Assembly (NCBI GenBank): GCA_018053685.1
Contig: JAGPKW010000003.1
Coordinates: forward strand, 1 to 20,493
Source of the DNA: Patescibacteria group bacterium
GTDB lineage: Bacteria > Patescibacteriota > Patescibacteriia > JAGPKW01
Direction: 5' to 3'
Length of the DNA: 20,493 bases
Position numbers and translations under genes: made by a program. The first letter of the stretch is position 1, and the number at the start of each line of letters is the position of its first letter. Of this stretch, positions 14,462 through 20,493 are shown in pieces. Under the pieces are notes generated by a model, which did not search any database, had not been told where the DNA came from, and worked only from the letters and a program-made list of their open reading frames with translations.

Positions 14462-14490
14462 AATATACCAAAAAATAGTAATTTATACAA
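14462..14490 (-). promoter_or_regulatory. Promoter of tRNA-Phe (and the radical SAM gene)
   Basis: Minus strand TTGTAT (14490-14485), 17-bp spacer, TATATT (14467-14462), placed just after the gpmI stop and about 24 bp before the tRNA 5' end. Confidence 0.6.
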
Positions 14491-14493
14491 GTG

Positions 14494-16002
14494 CTATTTC
14501 ACTAACGGAATACCAGTCATTTCTTTAGGGATCTCTAAACCTAAAATCTTTAATATTGTTGGGGCTATATCACTTAAATAACCCTCATTTTTTGTAAGTT
14601 CTTTATATTTTTTAGAAACAAGAATAAATGGAACAGGATTTAATGTATGAGCTGTCTTGGGTTGACCTGACTCTTCATCAAATGTTTCTTCTGCATTGCC
14701 ATGATCTGCTGTAATTATAACATGGCAATCACGTTTTTTAGCTTCTGATATTATTTTACCAATAGCTGAATCTACCGCTTCTACTGCCTTTAAAATTGCT
14801 GGCCAATTACCAGTGTGACCAACCATGTCACAATTTACTAAATTACAAGCTATTAAACTATACTTCTCCTCCATAATACCTTCAACAACTTTGATCGCTA
14901 TTTCTTTGGCCTTCATTTCTGGCTTTTTGTCATGTGTTCTCACATCTTTATTGCTTTCTATCATAATCCTATCTTCTCCTGGTTCCTCTTCATATTTTTG
15001 TGCATTAAAGAAAAAAGTTAAATGCACATATTTTTCGGTCTCTGTAACTTTTAATTGCTTCAAATTATTTCTACTTATAACCTCTGATAATGTATTATTA
15101 ATTACTTCTTTATCAAATATCGCTTTAATATTAATTGTGTCATCATTATCATCAAAATAATTTGTCATTGTTATAAAATCTAAATTTTCTATATTAGCAT
15201 TATAAAACATTCTCGTAATTTGTTTTGCCCTATCACTCCTAAAGTTAGTAAATACAACTGAATCATCTTCTTTAATTAAATATCCACCTTCTACTATTGT
15301 TGGTTCTATAAATTCATCAAAAACACCTTTAGCATATGAATCATCAATAATTTTTTCAGCTGTTTTTCCATAGATGCCACTACCTTTTGTTATACAATCA
15401 AAAAATCTTTTAGTTCTATCTAAATTATTATCCCTATCCATTGCATAATATCTACCAGATATTGATGATATTATAATATTTCTATTAAACTGTTTAATAT
15501 ATTCCTGCATATCTCTTAAATACCCCAAGGCTGATTGTGGTAGAACATCTCTCCCATCCGTTATTAAATGTAATGATATATCATTTAATCCATTATCAAT
15601 TGCTATTTTTATAATTGCTTTAATATGATCTGAGTGGCCATGAACTCCACCTGGCCCTAAAATTCCCATTATGTGGAACATACTCTTATTCTCCTTAGCA
15701 TGATTTATGCTTTCTAATAATACTTGATTATCTTTTAAAGTATTATTTTTAATAGCATTATTTATTTTTAATAAATTCTGATAAATAATTCTTCCTGAAC
15801 CTATTATTAAATGATTTGCTTCGCTTGTTCCTATTTGTCCATCTGGAAGACCTATATCTTCTCCTGATGCCTTTAATAAAATATGGGGATAATTTTCCCA
15901 TAAAAAATCTAAATTTGGTGTATTAGCACTTTTAACTGCATTATATTTCTTTTCTTCTCTATATCCCATCCCATCACATATAACTAAAACAACTTGTTTC
16001 AT
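14494..16002 (-). CDS. gpmI: 2,3-bisphosphoglycerate-independent phosphoglycerate mutase
   Basis: This 502-residue protein has the usual length of about 500-515. It interconverts 3- and 2-phosphoglycerate in glycolysis via a phosphoserine, with two metal ions. The alkaline-phosphatase-type fold shows metal-binding D10 (VICDGMGYR), catalytic S60 in GTSEANH (commonly GNSEVGH), the HGHSDH motif, NFRSDRA for substrate binding, and TADHGNAEE for the second metal. The AE/GH variation next to the catalytic Ser is a small deviation. The start at 16002 has no Shine-Dalgarno; a TATAAT lies 32-37 bp upstream. The gene is followed by the tRNA-Phe promoter and is divergent from the zinc-ribbon gene. Confidence 0.96.
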   Translation of the reverse strand: MKQVVLVICDGMGYREEKKYNAVKSANTPNLDFLWENYPHILLKASGEDIGLPDGQIGTSEANHLIIGSGRIIYQNLLKINNAIKNNTLKDNQVLLESINHAKENKSMFHIMGILGPGGVHGHSDHIKAIIKIAIDNGLNDISLHLITDGRDVLPQSALGYLRDMQEYIKQFNRNIIISSISGRYYAMDRDNNLDRTKRFFDCITKGSGIYGKTAEKIIDDSYAKGVFDEFIEPTIVEGGYLIKEDDSVVFTNFRSDRAKQITRMFYNANIENLDFITMTNYFDDNDDTINIKAIFDKEVINNTLSEVISRNNLKQLKVTETEKYVHLTFFFNAQKYEEEPGEDRIMIESNKDVRTHDKKPEMKAKEIAIKVVEGIMEEKYSLIACNLVNCDMVGHTGNWPAILKAVEAVDSAIGKIISEAKKRDCHVIITADHGNAEETFDEESGQPKTAHTLNPVPFILVSKKYKELTKNEGYLSDIAPTILKILGLEIPKEMTGIPLVK

Positions 16003-16033
16003 TTTTTTATATAAATGTTTATATTGTTATTAT

Positions 16034-16039
16034 ATTATA
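16034..16039 (-). promoter_or_regulatory. Candidate -10 of gpmI
   Basis: TATAAT on the minus strand (16039-16034); the -35 position (TCAACT) is a poor match. The short divergent gap also holds the zinc-ribbon promoter. Confidence 0.4.
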
Positions 16040-16058
16040 TCTTATTTTAAAAAGAAAG

Positions 16059-16087
16059 TTGATTTTTTTTCTAAAATGTGTTATTAT
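16059..16087 (+). promoter_or_regulatory. Promoter of the zinc-ribbon gene
   Basis: TTGATT (16059-16064), 17-bp spacer, TATTAT (16082-16087). The start would fall near 16094, 23 nt before the ATG. Confidence 0.55.
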
Positions 16088-16103
16088 TTCAGAAACTTTA
16101 AAC

Positions 16104-16109
16104 AGGAGG
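16104..16109 (+). promoter_or_regulatory. Strong Shine-Dalgarno, unusual in this window
   Basis: A perfect AGGAGG lies 7 nt before ATG 16117. No other gene here has a comparable site, so it fixes this start and sets the gene apart. Confidence 0.85.
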
Positions 16110-16116
16110 TTATAAT

Positions 16117-16509
16117 ATGACTAAGAATATTAAGGGTTATTGGTATAAAAGCATGGATGACATGACAGATGATGATAAAGCTGTTTTGTCTGATGTAGTG
16201 ATGTTTATTGAAAAAAATTTTCATTTGAGATTGACCGCAAATGATATTAGCATAAAAAAAATTACATGCAGTAAATGCGGAGGGGATGCTTATTGTGTAC
16301 ACTTCCACTCTTCGATTCCTGGATATCGACGCCCAGATTTGATGGTAGATGTTGATGACATATTCGAAGTATGTAAATGTGGATTGGGGAGCCATGTATA
16401 TGATGAAGTATATGAAACTAATCAAGAATTAAGAATCAAAAGATGCCCCTTCTGTGGAAGGGACATCTTTAATGGAGACGTAAGGTTGTTTAATAAAACA
16501 TCTTATTAA
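16117..16509 (+). CDS. Zinc-ribbon protein of unknown function
   Basis: This 130-residue protein has three Cys clusters: CSKC (about 51-54), CKC (about 88-90) and CPFC (about 109-112), the last followed by GRDIF as in zinc ribbons. The N-terminal 45 residues are acidic (DDMTDDDKA) and probably helical. I know no family. GC content is about 40% in the 120 bases I counted (16261-16380), against roughly 23-28% in nearby genes, and it has the only strong Shine-Dalgarno in the window, its own promoter and its own terminator. Together these suggest recent acquisition from a less AT-rich source, perhaps phage or plasmid, or selection for high expression. It sits alone between the housekeeping genes gpmI and typA. 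A nucleic-acid-binding role is possible, not shown. Confidence 0.8.
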   Translation: MTKNIKGYWYKSMDDMTDDDKAVLSDVVMFIEKNFHLRLTANDISIKKITCSKCGGDAYCVHFHSSIPGYRRPDLMVDVDDIFEVCKCGLGSHVYDEVYETNQELRIKRCPFCGRDIFNGDVRLFNKTSY

Positions 16510-16518
16510 TCTCCATAT

Positions 16519-16548
16519 AGCTCGCTTATAATCAGGCGAGCTTTTTTA
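16519..16548 (+). terminator. Intrinsic terminator of the zinc-ribbon gene
   Basis: A 7-bp stem AGCTCGC/GCGAGCT with a 10-nt loop is followed by a run of six T. The convergent typA stop lies in the T run. Confidence 0.85.
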
Positions 16549-18357
16549 TTTTAATAACCCTTTTTTAAATCTTGCTTCATCATTTTCATCTAGCCAGACC
16601 TTCCTTATTCTTATACTTTTAGGCGTCACTTCAACTAACTCATCATCACCTATATATTCTAATGCAAACTCTAGATCTATTTCTCTTGGCGTTTTTAATG
16701 GTATCTGTCCACCATCACCTTTTGATCTCATATTTGATAGCTGCTTTGTTTTACAAACATTAACTCTTATATCACCTGCTCTTGAATTCTCTCCAACAAC
16801 TTGGCCTTTATAGACTTTCACTTGTGGGCCATAAAACATAGTACCTCTATCCTGGACATTCTGTAAACCATAATAATTAGTTTCTCCAGTTTCAGAAGCT
16901 ACTAGAGATCCTTTTTCTTTATCTTTCCAATTATATTTATCTTCATCATATTTATAAAAGACACTACTCATTATTCCTAGGCCTTTTGTGTCTGTCATAA
17001 GCTCATTTTTATATCCAAATAAACCTCTAGTTGGAATTAAAAAATCTAAATATACAATACCATTATTAGTTGCTACATTTTGTAATATACCATTTCTATT
17101 ACCTATTTTTTGCATAACAATACCTTGATATATTTCTGGTACTTCTATAAATAATTCATCAAATGGCACCATCTTTTTGCCATTAATTTCTTTTGTTATC
17201 ACTTGTGGTCTTGATACTTGAAATTCATAACCTTCACGTCTCAATCTTTCCATTAATATTGTTAAATGTAGTTCTCCTCTCCCAGAAACTATCCACCTTC
17301 CATCCTCTGTATCTTCTACTTTTAACGCCATATCTGTTTCAAGCTCTTTATATAATCTTTCTCTTAACTGTCTACTTGTGACATATCTGCCCTCTTGACC
17401 CATAAATGGTGAATTATTAGGTAAAAATGTAACTTTTACAGAAGGCTCATCTACCTGTAATAATGGTAAAGCTACCGGATTGTTTATGTCAGCTATTGTC
17501 TCACCAATCACAATATCTGGAATGCCAGATACGGCAACTATTTCGCCAGCTTTAGCTTCCTGTATTTCAACCCTATCTAAACCATTATATCCCATCAATG
17601 ATGTAATTCTATATTTTTTCATCTGTCCATTTCTATTTATATGCATTACATCTTGCCCATTTTTTATTGTTCCATTATATATTCTACCTGTTGCAATTCT
17701 ACCTAAAAAATTATCTCCAGTTATAGAACTAACTAATAATTGCAATGGCTTATTTGGATCTCCGCTAGGCTTACCAATATATCTAATTACTGCTTCAAAT
17801 ATTGGAGATATATCTTTCATTTTATTTAAATCTGACTCTAAACCTGCTTTACCTAATTTGGCAGATGCATATATAACTGGAAAATCTAGTGCTTTATCAT
17901 CTGCCCCAAGCTCCATAAATAATTCTAAAATTTTATCCAAAACATATTGGATTCTGGCTCCATCTTTATCTATTTTGTTTATTACAACTATTATTGTTAA
18001 GCCCAGTTCTAATGCTTTTTTTAACACAAATCTTGTTTGTGGCATAGGGCCTTCTTTAGCATCTACTAATAATAAACAACCATCTGCCATTTTTAATACC
18101 CTCTCTACTTCACCACCAAAATCAGCATGACCTGGCGTATCTATAATATTGAACTTAACAACATGCCATATAACAGAAGCATTTTTAGAAAAAATAGTGA
18201 TGCCTCTTTCTCTTTCTATATCATTATTGTCCATTATGCATGTCATACCTTCTTCTTCTTTATCTAAATGAACCTTTGATTGTCTTAAAAGAGCATCAAC
18301 TAATGTAGTCTTACCATGGTCAACATGTGCAATAATAGCAACATTTCTTATATCCAT
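16546..18357 (-). CDS. typA: Translational GTPase TypA/BipA
   Basis: This 603-residue protein has the typical length. The GTPase domain shows G1 AHVDHGKTT (10-18), switch I RERGITI, G3 DTPGHADFGGEVER and G4 NKID, followed by the EF-Tu-like beta barrel (about 200-300), EF-G-type domains III and V, and the TypA-specific C-terminus. TypA binds the ribosome at the EF-G site in a GTP-dependent way and helps 50S assembly and growth under stress, notably cold. It is monocistronic with a near-consensus promoter and a leader of about 70 nt that contains an 11-bp hairpin. No Shine-Dalgarno is seen. The end is convergent with the zinc-ribbon gene, sharing its terminator region. Confidence 0.97.
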   Translation of the reverse strand: MDIRNVAIIAHVDHGKTTLVDALLRQSKVHLDKEEEGMTCIMDNNDIERERGITIFSKNASVIWHVVKFNIIDTPGHADFGGEVERVLKMADGCLLLVDAKEGPMPQTRFVLKKALELGLTIIVVINKIDKDGARIQYVLDKILELFMELGADDKALDFPVIYASAKLGKAGLESDLNKMKDISPIFEAVIRYIGKPSGDPNKPLQLLVSSITGDNFLGRIATGRIYNGTIKNGQDVMHINRNGQMKKYRITSLMGYNGLDRVEIQEAKAGEIVAVSGIPDIVIGETIADINNPVALPLLQVDEPSVKVTFLPNNSPFMGQEGRYVTSRQLRERLYKELETDMALKVEDTEDGRWIVSGRGELHLTILMERLRREGYEFQVSRPQVITKEINGKKMVPFDELFIEVPEIYQGIVMQKIGNRNGILQNVATNNGIVYLDFLIPTRGLFGYKNELMTDTKGLGIMSSVFYKYDEDKYNWKDKEKGSLVASETGETNYYGLQNVQDRGTMFYGPQVKVYKGQVVGENSRAGDIRVNVCKTKQLSNMRSKGDGGQIPLKTPREIDLEFALEYIGDDELVEVTPKSIRIRKVWLDENDEARFKKGLLK

Positions 18358-18383
18358 TATCTTTTATTATTTTATTAAACTAA

Positions 18384-18423
18384 AAATGAAAAAGCTGGGT
18401 TTATAAAATCAACTTTTTCATTT
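18384..18423 (-). promoter_or_regulatory. Hairpin in the typA leader
   Basis: On the minus strand AAATGAAAAAG and CTTTTTCATTT form an 11-bp stem around an 18-nt loop, followed by TTTAGTTT. It sits between the typA transcription start (near 18430) and its ATG. It could act as an attenuator or RNA thermosensor, or simply stabilise the RNA. Confidence 0.5.
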
Positions 18424-18436
18424 AAATTATTGACTT

Positions 18437-18465
18437 ATAATAGCAAAAAAATATATTATAGTCAA
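18437..18465 (-). promoter_or_regulatory. Promoter of typA
   Basis: Minus strand TTGACT (18465-18460), 17-bp spacer, TATTAT (18442-18437); one mismatch to consensus in each box. Confidence 0.8.
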
Positions 18466-18486
18466 ATTTCATTTTTTAATATATTA

Positions 18487-18516
18487 TTGCCTTATTGAAA
18501 GAAAAATAGGTATAAT
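18487..18516 (+). promoter_or_regulatory. Promoter of the ECF sigma operon
   Basis: TTGCCT (18487-18492), 18-bp spacer, TATAAT (18511-18516). The start would fall near 18523, leaving a leader of only about 7 nt before ATG 18530. Confidence 0.5.
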
Positions 18517-18529
18517 ATAGTATAACTTT

Positions 18530-19114
18530 ATGAATATAGATAAAAAAGAACTAGAAAATAAAACAGATGAGGAAATTATAGAATTGATAATACATAATCA
18601 GAGCTATTTTTATGTTATTATAGAAAGATATGAAAAAAAATTATTAAATTATATATTTAGAATATCTGATATGACACAAGAAGAGGCAGAAGATATATTA
18701 CAAGAAGTGTTTATAAAAGTATATTTATATATAAATGATTTTGATAAAAATTTAAAATTTTCTTCATGGATTTATAGAATAACACATAATCTAGTAATAG
18801 ATAAAGTAAGAAAAGAAAAATTTATTGTAAAGATTAACAGCGAAGATAAAAATAAAATAATAGAAAAAATAAAAGATGATTTTAATATAGAAAAAGAAAT
18901 AGATAATACTCTACTGAAACAAAATATAGATAAGATATTTTCTGAAATGGATAAAAAATATAAAGATATATTAGAATTAAAATATTTAGAAGATAAAGAT
19001 TATAATGAGATTTCAGATATATTAAGCAAGCCAATAGGCACGGTCGGAACGTTAATAAACAGAGCAAAAAAACAATTTAGACAGATTGCAAAAAATAAAA
19101 ATTTAAATATATGA
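18530..19114 (+). CDS. ECF-type sigma-70 family RNA polymerase sigma factor
   Basis: In this 194-residue protein region 2 (about 22-92) includes EEAEDILQEVFIKVY and the core-binding/-10 stretch FSSWIYRITHNLVIDKVRK. Region 4 (about 135-188) includes the helix-turn-helix around YNEISDILSKPIGTVGTLINRAKKQ that reads the -35. There is no region 1 or 3, the layout of extracytoplasmic-function sigma factors. It directs RNA polymerase to a stress or envelope regulon. It overlaps the next gene by 4 bp (ATGA), so the two are translationally coupled. The gene is unusually AT-rich, even for this window, with many Lys/Ile/Asn codons. Confidence 0.93.
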   Translation: MNIDKKELENKTDEEIIELIIHNQSYFYVIIERYEKKLLNYIFRISDMTQEEAEDILQEVFIKVYLYINDFDKNLKFSSWIYRITHNLVIDKVRKEKFIVKINSEDKNKIIEKIKDDFNIEKEIDNTLLKQNIDKIFSEMDKKYKDILELKYLEDKDYNEISDILSKPIGTVGTLINRAKKQFRQIAKNKNLNI

Positions 19115-19815
19115 ATAATATAGAAAATGAAGTAATTAAAAAAATTGAAGACTCAAAAATAAAACCAATACCAAAAAGTTGGTTTATAATAAAAAATATA
19201 TTATTTATTATAGGATTTTCAATTTTCTTTTGTATAGGTGCGATTTCTATATCTGTTATAATTTCTGTTTTGACTGATAATGTTGAGTTCTATAGATTAA
19301 CAAATAATTCTTTCATCCTATTCTTAAATATCCTGCCATATTTCTGGATAGCTTTGTCTTTAGTATTTTTAGCTATTGCTTATTTTAATTCAAAAAATAT
19401 AAATAATAGCTATAAATATTTTACATTAAAAAATATAGTAATAACTTTATTATTATGCTTATTATGCGGAACCTTTCTGCATGTAATTGGAATATCATCT
19501 ATTATAGAACATGAAATAGCCGCTCATTCTAAAATATATAATGAAGTTATATATAATAGAAAAAAAATATTCAATCATCCAGAGAATGGAACATTAGTAG
19601 GCAAAATAACTGATTTTACAATTACAATGGAGAAAAGGGAATTAAATATACAAGATGTAGAGAATCAATTATGGAAAGTTTTAATAACAGATGACACCAT
19701 CTTTAAGTCACGAATAGATATAAAAAATGGTATGTATATAAATGTATTCGGAGAAAATAAAGGGAATAATATATTTACCGCAAAATATATAAAAGAAATC
19801 CAAATAATGGAATAA
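19111..19815 (+). CDS. Three-helix membrane protein, probable anti-sigma partner
   Basis: This 234-residue protein has a short N-terminal cytoplasmic part (1-24) with KPIPKSWF just before helix 1 (about 25-50), helix 2 (about 68-92), helix 3 (about 106-130) and a C-terminal domain of some 100 residues with beta-strand pattern (GTLVGKITDF, WKVLITDD, GMYINVFG) that would lie outside the membrane. The start overlaps the sigma factor stop, the usual arrangement for a sigma/anti-sigma pair, so it likely holds or signals to the sigma factor. It has no zinc anti-sigma HxxxCxxC motif, and the cytoplasmic part is very short for binding a sigma factor, so this role is inferred from context. No catalytic motif is evident. 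Confidence 0.75.
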   Translation: MNNIENEVIKKIEDSKIKPIPKSWFIIKNILFIIGFSIFFCIGAISISVIISVLTDNVEFYRLTNNSFILFLNILPYFWIALSLVFLAIAYFNSKNINNSYKYFTLKNIVITLLLCLLCGTFLHVIGISSIIEHEIAAHSKIYNEVIYNRKKIFNHPENGTLVGKITDFTITMEKRELNIQDVENQLWKVLITDDTIFKSRIDIKNGMYINVFGENKGNNIFTAKYIKEIQIME

Positions 19816-19899
19816 TGAAAGATTTTATCAATTTAAACGTATTTATTATAGAAAGAGAATATATAAAAATTTAGGATATAATCAATTTTTTTCATAATA

Positions 19900-19930
19900 A
19901 AAAAACTCATCTATTACGATGAGCTTTTTT
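19900..19930. terminator. Bidirectional terminator between the sigma operon and the transporter gene
   Basis: A 6-bp stem CTCATC/GATGAG (19906-19911, 19918-19923) has A7 before it and CTTTTTT after it, so it gives U-tracts in both directions, serving both convergent genes. Confidence 0.75.
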
Positions 19931-20493
19931 ATCCATCATTTTTAACCAGTATTGATTTTTTATCAATGAAAAACCCCAAAAGTAAAAAAGCTAGAGCACC
20001 AATTACAAATGTTTCTCTCATATCAAATCCTAAATTATTTATTAATAACATAGACATAACAATAGTCAAAGATCTACCAGCATGAATCGTAGCTTCTCTT
20101 AATATCACATATTCGTCAATATATCTACCTTTTTTAAAATCCTGCTCGTACCAATAAGTATCATAAGGAACCCTCATTAAAGAATCTGCCATATTATGAT
20201 ATAAAGATGATAAAAATACTTGGAATCCAGTATATGAGAACATCTTCATTATCCATCCGGCAGAGTATAATAAAGCACCAGTTTTTACCATTTTCTTCTT
20301 GTCTTGTTTATCAGCCATCTTCCCAAGTATAATATTCAGAATGATGGTAAATAATACTATACATGAAGATATTATACCAAGCTCTTGATAATTGCCTTTT
20401 AATATCAAAAACATTAAAAGTGGCCACAATATTACAGAGAATGTACTTTCTGCTCCTTCAAGAAAAAATAGAATAGAATCATGCCAAAATTCC
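19929..20493 (-). CDS. MFS-type membrane transporter, C-terminal part (N-terminus beyond window)
   Basis: The frame is open to the right edge, so no start is in view; the in-frame TTG at 20429 is internal. About 187 residues are visible: HDSILFFLEGAEST and several hydrophobic helices, with the loop GKMADKQDKKKM between two of them, a basic loop typical of the A-type signature region in major facilitator proteins. Around five to six membrane segments can be counted, compatible with half of a 12-helix carrier. The acidic/aromatic stretch YDTYWYEQDFKKGRYIDEY lies in a cytoplasmic loop. Substrate cannot be told. It ends in a shared terminator. Confidence 0.75.
   Translation of the reverse strand, partial: EFWHDSILFFLEGAESTFSVILWPLLMFLILKGNYQELGIISSCIVLFTIILNIILGKMADKQDKKKMVKTGALLYSAGWIMKMFSYTGFQVFLSSLYHNMADSLMRVPYDTYWYEQDFKKGRYIDEYVILREATIHAGRSLTIVMSMLLINNLGFDMRETFVIGALAFLLLGFFIDKKSILVKNDG

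Noticed and set aside
17480..18130. Plus-strand 216-codon open frame inside typA
   Set aside because: It is the antisense shadow of a strongly conserved GTPase gene; composition and lack of family resemblance show no independent coding.
19929..20429. Transporter gene starting with TTG at 20429
   Set aside because: The frame continues without a stop to the right edge and encodes family-like sequence (FFLEGAEST), so the TTG is internal and the gene is cut by the window.
1..20493. Alternative genetic code (UGA as Gly or Trp)
   Set aside because: Several genes end at TGA with normal C-termini, and typA, gpmI and the methyltransferase are intact and family-length under the standard code.

Overview
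The window reads as a piece of a very AT-rich bacterial chromosome that uses the standard genetic code: long genes such as typA and gpmI are intact with TAA/TAG/TGA as stops. Almost no gene has a Shine-Dalgarno sequence, several start codons lie only a few bases from a TATAAT box, and both tRNA genes encode CCA. These traits, the sigma factor/three-helix membrane protein pair, the MFS-type transporter and the mix of small conserved genes with mobile DNA suggest a Patescibacteria (CPR, Parcubacteria-like) genome. This assignment is inferred from style and gene content; no marker gene here proves it.

Left edge (1-2839, all minus strand): the N-terminal two thirds of a type II cation-transporting P-type ATPase, a small membrane-anchored protein gene whose frame breaks at an A6 run, and a class I SAM-dependent methyltransferase.

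Accessory region (about 2.9-12.4 kb): a class II Fic protein behind a consensus promoter wrapped in five copies of a 13-bp motif; a 560-bp gene-poor stretch; a tight three-gene minus-strand operon (DUF4160 protein, uracil-DNA-glycosylase-like protein, PD-(D/E)XK nuclease) that is the best candidate for an undescribed defence system; a leader or small-RNA candidate; a ParB/ImmA-IrrE chimera; a serine recombinase; a protein of unknown function; and a type II restriction-modification pair (Bsp6I-like endonuclease and a cytosine-5 methyltransferase). The recombinase and the defence-type cargo suggest an integrated island ending beside the 3' end of a tRNA gene.

tRNA region (12.4-14.4 kb): tRNA-Asn(GUU) is split inside its anticodon by a 554-nt group I intron carrying an HNH endonuclease. 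Divergent from it is a secreted Gly-Tyr-rich protein. A PflX-like radical SAM gene starts 7 nt behind tRNA-Phe(GAA).

Housekeeping region (14.5-20.5 kb): gpmI, a zinc-ribbon protein with a strong Shine-Dalgarno and higher GC, typA/bipA with a hairpin in its leader, an ECF sigma factor overlapping a membrane protein (probable anti-sigma partner), and the C-terminal part of an MFS-type transporter running off the right edge.
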